Source of the DNA: an uncultured Ruminococcus sp.
Lineage (GTDB): Bacteria; Bacillota; Clostridia; Oscillospirales; Acutalibacteraceae
Assembly: GCA_902803035.1 (NCBI GenBank)
Contig: CADCON010000072.1
Span: 1 to 12,275, forward strand
DNA length: 12,275 nt
Reading direction: 5' to 3'
How positions within the stretch are numbered: position 1 is the stretch's first letter; the number at the start of each line of letters is the position of its first letter. The translations under genes and the position numbers were made by a program. The notes under the pieces were generated by a model. It did not search any database. It worked only from the letters and a program-made list of their open reading frames with translations, and was not told the origin of the DNA. Positions 6,411-12,161 of this stretch are shown here, one piece after another.

Positions 6411-7457
6411 ATGAAAGCAATGAAGAAGATGGCAGCGATCATGATGTCGCTGGCAATGATGGTTTCTCTGGCCGCGTGCGGAACGGAGAAGAAGGCAGAC
6501 GCGTCGTCGGAGGAAGCGCAGGAAGCGCAGACGGTGACGACGGAGGTCAGGGTAGGCGCGCTGTACGGGCCGACAGGCGTGTCAATGGCGAAACTGGCGA
6601 CAGAGAAGCAATCGATTGCGGAGCTGTATAAAGAGGGCAATAAGGAATACGCCAACACCTACGCGGCGGACTATGTAGACGAACCGACGCAGATGGTAGC
6701 GAAGATTTCGGCAGGGGACGTTGACATAGCGTGTGTGCCGACGAATCTGGCGGCGAAGCTGAGCAAGGTGACGAAGGGAAATGTGAAGGTGGCGGCAGTG
6801 AGCACGCTGGGCGTATTGTATTTCATCGACACGACGGGCGCGGTAAAGAGCGCGTCGGATCTGGCGGGAAAGACGGTATACGCGCCGTCGTCGGTGCAGG
6901 GAGCGAATCCGGAATTCATTCTGAATTATATCATAGCGAAGAACCAGCTTGACACGAAGGTGAGCTATGAATACAGCGCGGACGAGCTGGCGGCGAAGAT
7001 CGTGAGCGGCGACGTGGAGACGATCATGGTGCCGGAGCCGAAAGCGACAGCCATCAAGGGGCAATTGAAGAAGGCGGAGAAGGAATTCACCGTGACGGAC
7101 GTGCAGGCGGAATGGAACAAGGTCTGCGACACTCCCATCGCGCAGGGCGTAGTGATTGTCCGAGCGGACTGGCTGCAGGAGAACGAAGGCGCGTTCAGAA
7201 CCTTCCTGAATGACTTTGCGGCGTCGTCGGACGCGGCGTTGAATGACCTGGACAGCACGGTAGCGCAGGTAGTCGCGCTGGGCGTCATACCCAACGAAGC
7301 ACTGGCGAAGCAGGCGATTCCGGGCTGCAACATCGTATGCGTGACGGGCGAAGAGATGAAGAATTCAGTGGAAGGCTTCCTGAAGGTGCTGCTGGAAGCG
7401 GATCCCCAATCGGTCGGCGGCGCGCTTCCGGGCGACGAATTCTACTATGTCGGCTGA
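6411..7457 (+). CDS. ABC transporter substrate-binding lipoprotein (NitT/TauT type)
   Basis: A 348-residue binding protein of the nitrate/sulfonate/NMT1-like class, anchored outside the membrane and delivering substrate to the adjoining permease. It has a lipoprotein signal peptide with lipobox LAAC (C23), then an acidic Ser/Glu linker, then VRVGALYGPTGVSMAKL and the typical MVAKISAGDVDIACVPTNLA region, in which lobe-one residues sense ligand. DLAGKTVYAP and VSGDVETIMVPEP are also class features. ATG 6411 follows AAAGGGG (6395-6401) at 9 nt. Its 3' end overlaps the permease start by 11 nt, so translation is coupled. The ligand cannot be told from sequence; a small anion or thiamine-pyrimidine-like compound is only a guess from the class. 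Confidence 0.9.
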   Translation: MKAMKKMAAIMMSLAMMVSLAACGTEKKADASSEEAQEAQTVTTEVRVGALYGPTGVSMAKLATEKQSIAELYKEGNKEYANTYAADYVDEPTQMVAKISAGDVDIACVPTNLAAKLSKVTKGNVKVAAVSTLGVLYFIDTTGAVKSASDLAGKTVYAPSSVQGANPEFILNYIIAKNQLDTKVSYEYSADELAAKIVSGDVETIMVPEPKATAIKGQLKKAEKEFTVTDVQAEWNKVCDTPIAQGVVIVRADWLQENEGAFRTFLNDFAASSDAALNDLDSTVAQVVALGVIPNEALAKQAIPGCNIVCVTGEEMKNSVEGFLKVLLEADPQSVGGALPGDEFYYVG

Positions 7458-8223
7458 TAAGAAGGGGAAACTCAGGAGAATCGGAACGAAGGCAGCTGTC
7501 GCGGTGCTTTGGCTGGCACTGTGGCAGCTTGTCTGTTTAGCCGTAGACATGGAGCTGCTGGTAGTTTCGCCGCTGACGGTAGCGAAGCGGCTGGGGGAAT
7601 TATGCGTGACGGCGGACTTCTGGAGATACTCGCTGGGATCGCTGGGGAGGATCACGGAAGGCTTTCTGCTGGGCAGTGCGGCGGGGGCGGCGCTGGCGGT
7701 TGTGTGCCACCGGTGGAGCTTTGCGCGGGAATTCCTGACGCCGGCGATCACACTGATCAAAACGACGCCGGTCGCGTCGTTCATCATTCTGGCGTTGGTA
7801 TGGCTGACAGGGCAGCGGGTGCCGGTATTCATTTCCTTTCTGATGGTGCTGCCGGTAGTTTACGGCAACGTACTTGAGGGCATCCGGGAGGTAGACCCGA
7901 AGCTGCTTGAGATGGCGAAGGTATACGGCATGAGCCGCCGGAAGCGGGCGACGAAGATCACGATTCCGTCGGTACTGCCATACATGATGGCGGCGTGCCG
8001 GACCGCGCTGGGGCTGTCATGGAAAGCGGGCGTAGCGGCGGAGGTGATCGGTGTGACCAAGGATTCGATCGGGCGGCAGTTATACTACTCGAAAATATAT
8101 CTGGAAACGGCGGATTTATTTGCGTGGACAGCGGTAGTGATACTTCTGAGTTTATGTCTGGAGAAGCTATTTATACGGCTGATGGAATACTTAGGGAAAA
8201 AGTTCAGGCTAAGGCGCGTGTAA
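7447..8223 (+). CDS. ABC transporter permease (SsuC/TauC-like, BPD family)
   Basis: A 258-residue inner-membrane subunit of the binding-protein-dependent transport family. Hydrophobic segments lie near 16-34, 70-88, 100-119, 124-144, 183-200 and 223-243. The EAA loop that docks on the ATPase is at 150-178, with the elements LLEMAKVYGMSRRKR and ITIPSVLPYM. ATG 7447 lies inside the 3' end of the binding-protein gene and has no clear ribosome-binding site, so it depends on coupling. The gene ends in a basic KKFRLRRV tail. The ATPase gene that completes the importer comes only after repeat D, more than 350 nt away. Confidence 0.93.
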   Translation: MSADKKGKLRRIGTKAAVAVLWLALWQLVCLAVDMELLVVSPLTVAKRLGELCVTADFWRYSLGSLGRITEGFLLGSAAGAALAVVCHRWSFAREFLTPAITLIKTTPVASFIILALVWLTGQRVPVFISFLMVLPVVYGNVLEGIREVDPKLLEMAKVYGMSRRKRATKITIPSVLPYMMAACRTALGLSWKAGVAAEVIGVTKDSIGRQLYYSKIYLETADLFAWTAVVILLSLCLEKLFIRLMEYLGKKFRLRRV

Positions 8224-8275
8224 GAAAAAGCAAGGAAGCAAAGATAAAAGAAGAAAAGAAAAAAAGCGCATAACA

Positions 8276-8421
8276 AGCGAGCGAATGCGAGCGTGGGGTC
8301 CAGGGGCCAAGGGTCCCTGGCAGGGGTCTGGGGGCAGTGCCACCAGCGGGGAGTGGGGCAGGGCCCCACGAGCGAGGCGAAGGCGAGCGAGCGAAACGCG
8401 GCCGGAAGCGCATAGAGAAAA
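8276..8421 (+). repeat. Dispersed intergenic repeat, copy D (GC-rich hairpin body)
   Basis: Same class as copy B: its first 24 bases are identical to 3547-3570. Hairpins are CCAGGG-N9-CCCTGG (8300-8320) and GTGGGGC-agg-GCCCCAC (8353-8369). GAGGCGAAGGCG follows, and the element ends at ATAGAGAAAA (8412-8421). It sits between the permease and ATPase genes, preceded by a purine-rich run like that before B. 8422-8566 holds no gene and no convincing promoter; its AT-rich part (8531-8552) has only weak -10-like hexamers. Confidence 0.85.
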
Positions 8422-8587
8422 GGCGAATACCGAAGGAACCCCGGAAACGCGCGTGCGGCCCCGATAAAAAATGAAGCCCGAAGTAACACAGGGGGGCTGC
8501 ATCCAGTCCTGAATGGTTATGCGCCATGCTTTTTCTTTATTAAAATAATTATCACCGACCGGCAACATGAAGGAAGGAGGGATCCGG

Positions 8588-9166
8588 GTGCCGCTGCGTA
8601 TCAGACATATCAGCAAATCCTACGGAGGAAAAGCCGTGCTGCGGGATTTTTCAATGGAACTGCCCGAGAATGGGCGCGCGGGAATACTTGGGCGTTCAGG
8701 GGGCGGAAAGACCACGCTGCTGCAAATCATCGCGGGAATCACGCCGGCGGACAGCGGGGAAATCGAGCGTCCGGAGGGGCGCGTTTCCTACGTATTTCAG
8801 GAATACCGGCTGCTGCCGTGGCTGACAGCGGAGGATAACATCACCGAAACCACCGGCTGCGGGAAGGCACTGGCGCGGGAGCTTCTGACGGCAATGGAAC
8901 TGGAGAAGGAATTCCGGAGCTATCCGGACGATTTATCGGGGGGGATGAAGCAGCGGCTGAGCATCGCGCGCGCGCTGGCCTGTCCATCACGGCTGATTCT
9001 GCTGGACGAGCCATTCAAGGGGCTGGATCCCGGCTTGCGGGAGCGTGTGATAGCGAAGGTGGACGAATACTGCGCGGAGCGGACAGTGATACTGGTGACG
9101 CACGACCGCGTGGAATGTGAAATGCTGCGCTGCGGCTTCATTTATGAACTGGATGAAAACGGATAG
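8588..9166 (+). CDS. ABC transporter ATP-binding protein (SsuB/TauB-like)
   Basis: The ATPase of the importer. It has Walker A GRSGGGKT (35-42), Q-loop FQEYRLLPWLT (Q71), signature LSGGM (116-120), Walker B LILLDEP (136-142), D-loop GLD and switch histidine in THD (H172). The RLLPW after the Q-loop is typical of the nitrate/sulfonate/taurine group. GTG 8588 is chosen because AAGGAGG (8574-8580) lies 7 nt before it; ATG 8567 would put that site inside the gene and has none of its own. At 192 residues it is some 50 shorter than usual, missing the C-terminal extension, but every catalytic motif is present. It probably pairs with the permease despite the repeat between them. Confidence 0.92.
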   Translation: MPLRIRHISKSYGGKAVLRDFSMELPENGRAGILGRSGGGKTTLLQIIAGITPADSGEIERPEGRVSYVFQEYRLLPWLTAEDNITETTGCGKALARELLTAMELEKEFRSYPDDLSGGMKQRLSIARALACPSRLILLDEPFKGLDPGLRERVIAKVDEYCAERTVILVTHDRVECEMLRCGFIYELDENG

Positions 9167-9361
9167 AAAAAAGCCGCGGGCAGCAGGCGGCGGTCCGTCA
9201 GAATGCATAAAAGGGGCCGTGCGGGCAGGAATGAAAAAGGATATTCAATGATATAAAAGCACAAATCCGCCTTGTTTATCGTTATTTAATAAACATTTAT
9301 CGGGCTACGGTGAAGATTTTTTGAAAATTTTGATAAAAATGCAAAAAACAAAAAAAATATA
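9167..9361. other. AT-rich intergenic stretch before the sugar-transferase promoter
   Basis: No gene is seen. The first 60 bases are GC-rich, with only a weak 5-bp stem GCCGC/GCGGC and no T-run, so no clear terminator ends the ABC genes. A 7-bp inverted repeat TGTTTAT-N9-ATAAACA lies at 9273-9295. A- and T-tracts every 8 to 10 bp (9317-9357) lead into the -35. Confidence 0.5.
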
Positions 9362-9390
9362 TTGAAATTCGATAAATGATGTGTTATACT
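9362..9390 (+). promoter_or_regulatory. Promoter of the sugar-transferase gene
   Basis: TTGAAA (9362-9367), a 17-bp spacer and TATACT (9385-9390), with the extended -10 TGT just before it. Upstream A-tracts could serve as an UP element. Transcription should start near 9397, giving a 222-nt untranslated leader. Confidence 0.8.
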
Positions 9391-9406
9391 ATGAATAAAG
9401 TAAAAA

Positions 9407-9580
9407 GCACCGGGTGACGAGTGCGATCTGAACAAAGCGAGACGCTGCCGGGTATGTGAAAACGCGGAGCGCAAATGGAGCAGAGCGAATGTGAAGCCGC
9501 GCGAAGCGTTGGTTGGTGCAGATCGTATGTTGGCGCAGATCGCCGGGTGGTGCCGGACGCAGGAGGCACCCGTGCTTTGT
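9407..9580 (+). promoter_or_regulatory. Structured leader RNA, candidate riboswitch or attenuator
   Basis: GCGATCTG (9423-9430) can pair perfectly with CAGATCGC (9536-9543) and close a domain of about 120 nt. Inside it CGCGG (9463-9467) pairs with CCGCG (9497-9501). A near-copy TTGGTGCAGATCG / TTGGCGCAGATCG (9513-9525, 9530-9542) gives GCGATCTG a second partner. Directly after it, CGGG-TGG-TGCC can fold on GGCACCCG (9544-9572), followed by a T-rich stretch. CGGGTG at 9411-9416 could compete for the same CACCCG. I do not recognise a known riboswitch class. Confidence 0.45.
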
Positions 9581-9618
9581 ACTTTATCACGAACAACGAA
9601 TGCAAGGAGGGATTTGTC

Positions 9619-10275
9619 ATGGTTAATGTGCGTGAGAACTATGTAGGCAGTCTTTATTTTGACGACACAAGAATCAGGACAAAGCCTGTTTACACACTTC
9701 TCAAGAGGGTATTCGACGTTGTCGTATCCGCCGCCGCGCTGTTGCTGTTGCTGCCGCTTTTCGCGGTAGTGGCCGCGCTCATCAAGCTGGATTCGGAAGG
9801 CTCAGTGATCTTCAGCCAGAATCGGGTAGGCAAGAACGGCAATCTTTTCAAGGTCTATAAATTCCGCACGATGAAGGTCAACGCGCCTCACGAGATGGCG
9901 ACGGCGGCTCTGGCGGATCCGTACGCGCACATCACGCGGGTGGGAAGGATACTCCGCAAGACGAGCATCGACGAGCTGCCGCAGCTTTTCAACGTGCTGA
10001 TCGGTGACATGAGCCTGGTAGGGCCGCGACCGCTGATCATGAGCGAATCGGATGTGCATAAGCTTCGTATGCGCGAAGGCGTGTACGACGTGCGTCCGGG
10101 CGTGACAGGATGGGCGCAGGTGAACGGGCGCGACTGTGTTCCGGCGGAAGAGAAGGTGTATTTCGACAAGGAATACGTCGTGAAGCGTTCGGTGATATTC
10201 GACATGATAATTTTCGTCAAGACAGTAGCGGTTGTCGTTGGCGGACAGGGCTACGTCGAAGGCCGCAGAAACTGA
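9619..10275 (+). CDS. Undecaprenyl-phosphate sugar phosphotransferase (bacterial sugar transferase)
   Basis: A monotopic membrane enzyme of the WcaJ/PglC class that moves a sugar-1-phosphate from a nucleotide sugar to undecaprenyl phosphate, the first step of capsule, exopolysaccharide or glycan synthesis. At 218 residues it is the short, catalytic-domain form. It has a hydrophobic re-entrant helix (about 31-56), VYKFRTM (79-85), TSIDELPQL with the conserved DE (115-123), GDMSLVGPRP (129-138) and RPGVTGWAQVNGRD (159-172). ATG 9619 follows AAGGAGGG (9604-9611) at 7 nt; the in-frame ATG at 9475 would add 48 residues with no family match and lies within the leader. No other polysaccharide gene is near. 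The sugar is unknown. Confidence 0.94.
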   Translation: MVNVRENYVGSLYFDDTRIRTKPVYTLLKRVFDVVVSAAALLLLLPLFAVVAALIKLDSEGSVIFSQNRVGKNGNLFKVYKFRTMKVNAPHEMATAALADPYAHITRVGRILRKTSIDELPQLFNVLIGDMSLVGPRPLIMSESDVHKLRMREGVYDVRPGVTGWAQVNGRDCVPAEEKVYFDKEYVVKRSVIFDMIIFVKTVAVVVGGQGYVEGRRN

Positions 10276-10294
10276 CAATTCAACAGAGAGCAAG

Positions 10295-10332
10295 GACTGA
10301 AGCGCGGAGCGGCCGTGCTTCGGTCTTTTTTT
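10295..10332 (+). terminator. Rho-independent terminator after the sugar transferase
   Basis: GACTGAAGC (10295-10303) pairs with GCTTCGGTC (10317-10325) over 9 bp with one G-U pair, followed by seven T (10326-10332). It lies 19 nt past the stop codon and is a textbook terminator. Confidence 0.92.
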
Positions 10333-10340
10333 ACGCAGAA

Positions 10341-10356
10341 TTCGCATTTATGCGAA
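10341..10356. promoter_or_regulatory. Palindrome upstream of the DUF4373-gene promoter
   Basis: TTCGCAT-TT-ATGCGAA is a perfect 7-bp inverted repeat ending 19 bp before the -35. Its position suits an activator or repressor site. It could also be a second small hairpin after the terminator. Confidence 0.45.
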
Positions 10357-10375
10357 AATCTGAACCGGCAACGGC

Positions 10376-10404
10376 TTGACATTCTCAGAAATGCGTGCTA
10401 TAAT
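10376..10404 (+). promoter_or_regulatory. Consensus extended -10 promoter of the DUF4373 gene
   Basis: TTGACA (10376-10381), a 17-bp spacer and TATAAT (10399-10404) with TGC just before the -10. All elements are at consensus. Transcription should start near 10411, for a leader of about 102 nt. This is the strongest promoter in the window. Confidence 0.93.
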
Positions 10405-10412
10405 GAGTTCAG

Positions 10413-10489
10413 AATTCCGCAAAAGGAATTGATAAAAGGAAGACAATTCGCAAATCAGAATTGTCCACCCCCATTTCATACAAATTGTC
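10413..10489. promoter_or_regulatory. Paired palindromes in the DUF4373-gene leader
   Basis: AATTCC-N6-GGAATT (10413-10430) sits on the transcription start. GACAATTC-N8-GAATTGTC (10442-10465) follows, and a further AATTGTC (10483-10489) offers GACAATT a second pairing partner. CAGAATT occurs three times, at 10336, 10410 and 10456. These could be operators, a switchable leader hairpin, or both. No protein that would bind them can be named. Confidence 0.55.
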
Positions 10490-10512
10490 AATGAAGGAAA
10501 AGGAGTGATAGT

Positions 10513-11637
10513 ATGGCACGTCCGGTAAAGAAAGGACTGGCATTCTACTACAAAGACGTACACGAATGGGACCAGATTCCGATCATGAATCTGCTGATGG
10601 AGTACGGGACAGACGGATACTGTGTGTACACGCTGATAGAGAGCAAGGTGTACGAGAATGGCTACTATCTGGAGATCGGGATGAAATCGCTTGTACCCTA
10701 TCTGATGAGAGTGCTGGGACTGCGTGACAGGGAATACGTGCAGCAAATCATCGACTACTGCGCGGAGGAAGGGCTGTTTGACGCGGCGCTGCTGAAGCAA
10801 TCGGTTATCACGTCGAAGATGATCCAGCGGCATTACAGCGATGTGTCGGCGAGATCGAAGGCAGACAAGAGCCGATACTGGCTGCTGGACGAGAGCGAAA
10901 CAGCGGAGAATGAGGAAAGCACGGAGCCTGTCCTGTCGCAGGACGTTATTGCGACAGAAACGCGGGTTTCCGCAGCAAAAACGCCACAAAGAAAAGAAAA
11001 TAAAAAAAAAGAAAATAAAAGCAAAATGAAAGCAGCGGAAAGCAAAGCAAAAAAATGTGTGCCGCGCAGCGAAATTCCGACCGCGAACGGAGAAATGCCT
11101 GCTGCCGCCGCCGCTGCCGACCAAGCGGGAGAGGAATCCGATCCGGCGTCGGATCAGACGCCCCCGCCACCCATTCCCGAACCATATTTTCCCGCAGAAG
11201 AAGCGCCCATTCCCGAACCATATTTTCCCGCAGAAGAAGCACCCATTCCCGAAATAGTGTCGAGCAAAATCACACCATCAGAAGCGTATAGCAGCGTAAC
11301 AGGAAAGCGATTCAAGCTGAAGGACAAAGAAGCATTGGAAGAGATGCGGGAATACGGAGCGGACGAAGCGCAGATTGTAGAGGTTATAGAGAGCATCGGG
11401 GAGAGGGAAGAGGAGAGCGCGCAGTACATCAATTCGATGTGGTATTTCCTGCCGATTGTGCGGGAAGCGGTGGATAGGAGAGCGGGGAGAAGGAAGCGTA
11501 GAGGGCGGAAAGGGGGAGCGAAGGAGCGATACGCGGCGACGTCGGAAGCGGCGGAGATTGAAGCGATACTGGACGCGGAATGGGCAGCGGGGATGAGGTT
11601 CTGCGAAGGGCGGGAATACGTCTATAACGACTGCTGA
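10513..11637 (+). CDS. DUF4373 (Lin1244/Lin1753-like) domain protein, replication-type
   Basis: The first 115 of 374 residues match the DUF4373 plan found in phage, plasmid and integrative-element proteins linked to replication: MARPVKKGLAFYYKD, a GTDGYCVYTLIESKVYENGYYLE block and a C-terminal ILTSK-type segment, here SVITSKMIQRHY. Residues 125-250 are a low-complexity linker: a Lys-rich stretch (157-181), poly-Ala, then PIPEPYFPAEEA twice (220-243). Residues 250-320 form an acidic helical segment with INSMWYFLPIV, reminiscent of DnaD-like C-terminal domains but not clearly one. A basic RRAGRRKRRGRKGG stretch follows. ATG 10513 lies 7 nt after AAGGAG (10500-10505). The gene stands alone with no other phage genes, so it may be domesticated or the remnant of an element. 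DNA-related function is inference. Confidence 0.8.
   Translation: MARPVKKGLAFYYKDVHEWDQIPIMNLLMEYGTDGYCVYTLIESKVYENGYYLEIGMKSLVPYLMRVLGLRDREYVQQIIDYCAEEGLFDAALLKQSVITSKMIQRHYSDVSARSKADKSRYWLLDESETAENEESTEPVLSQDVIATETRVSAAKTPQRKENKKKENKSKMKAAESKAKKCVPRSEIPTANGEMPAAAAAADQAGEESDPASDQTPPPPIPEPYFPAEEAPIPEPYFPAEEAPIPEIVSSKITPSEAYSSVTGKRFKLKDKEALEEMREYGADEAQIVEVIESIGEREEESAQYINSMWYFLPIVREAVDRRAGRRKRRGRKGGAKERYAATSEAAEIEAILDAEWAAGMRFCEGREYVYNDC
11170..11253 (+). repeat. 36-bp in-frame tandem repeat inside the DUF4373 gene
   Basis: Two copies of a 36-bp unit (11170-11205, 11206-11241) and the first 12 bases of a third encode PIPEPYFPAEEA twice and then PIPE. The copies are nearly identical in DNA, so the duplication is recent. 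As a multiple of three it keeps frame, and copy number may vary among strains. Confidence 0.9.
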
Positions 11638-11733
11638 GAAGGAAGTGCCATTCAGAATGAAGCATAACGCGACAGCGGAAAAAAAGGGTAGGAAGCCCGG
11701 CAGGAAAAGGGGAGAAAGAGGAGCATAAAGCGG

Positions 11734-11765
11734 CGTAAGAAGAAATTCCCACGACAAGATTAGCA
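11734..11765 (+). repeat. 32-bp direct repeat, copy 1
   Basis: This copy agrees with 11891-11922 at 30 of 32 positions, sharing the core ACGACAAGATTAGCA. The copies are 157 bp apart, in the same orientation, and both lie downstream of the DUF4373 gene. No other copy is seen in the window. Confidence 0.9.
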
Positions 11766-11890
11766 ATAATCCACATCAAAAGACAACACTTTTCAGTCGA
11801 AGGATAAGACATTCAAAGCCGGTAATAAACATAATCACTGATAACGAGACAAAACAACAAGGCAAAAACTCACAATCAATCCAAAAATCC

Positions 11891-11922
11891 CGTAAAAAGA
11901 AATTCACACGACAAGATTAGCA
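11891..11922 (+). repeat. 32-bp direct repeat, copy 2
   Basis: Second copy of the 11734 repeat, with only two substitutions. The 125 bp between the copies are A-rich and contain no gene. The pair could be a duplicated binding site, ends left by a lost element, or the arms of a small repeat family. Confidence 0.9.
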
Positions 11923-11985
11923 TTTTGTTATGTAAAAAATCAAAAAGAGAAATATACCCCCGCCCCTAAAAAAATCAATTTCCAG

Positions 11986-12099
11986 CCCCATTCCAGCCCA
12001 AAATCCGCCCAAATTCCCCCACCGCTATCCCAATTTCATCCCAAAATTCCCCCGCCGCCAGCCCCAAATCCGCATGAGCCGCACCCAAAGACCGCACCC
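11986..12099. repeat. C-tract array phased at about 11 bp
   Basis: Runs of three to five C on the + strand are centred near 11987, 11998, 12009, 12018, 12030, 12041, 12051, 12063, 12085 and 12098, with AAATT or similar between several of them. The spacing is close to the helical repeat. The minus strand carries the matching G-runs, which could form G-quadruplexes with 5-8 nt loops. It starts just past the tsaD terminator. Confidence 0.6.
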
Positions 12100-12103
12100 G
12101 CAC

Positions 12104-12146
12104 AAAAAAACCGCATTGACAAGGCGATCCCCCCCCGTCAATGCGG
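12104..12146 (-). terminator. Rho-independent terminator of tsaD
   Basis: On the minus strand CCGCATTGAC and GTCAATGCGG (12137-12146 with 12111-12120) form a perfect 10-bp stem, followed by seven T (complement of 12104-12110). The loop contains seven or more G. It lies 15 nt past the tsaD stop codon. Confidence 0.92.
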
Positions 12147-12161
12147 AAAAAATGAATGTTG

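Larger units (their letters stand above)
11638..12161. other. Gene-free region between the DUF4373 gene and tsaD
   Basis: No convincing gene is found on either strand over 524 bases. There is no clear terminator for the upstream gene. The + strand is purine-rich to about 11760, A-rich to about 11950, then alternates C-tracts and A/T-tracts to 12100. It holds the 32-bp direct repeat, the phased C-tract array and the tsaD terminator, listed separately. Confidence 0.7.

Noticed and set aside
8541..8546. TAAAAT as a -10 for the ATPase gene
   Set aside because: The best -35 partner is very weak, so I do not claim a promoter.
9475..9618. 48 extra residues at the N-terminus of the sugar transferase
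   Set aside because: They come from the structured leader, match nothing in the family, and the strong AAGGAGGG is placed for ATG 9619.
10513..12161. A prophage or plasmid remnant
   Set aside because: Only one gene of that type is present, with no integrase, capsid, repressor or tRNA attachment site in view, so it stays a possibility rather than a call.
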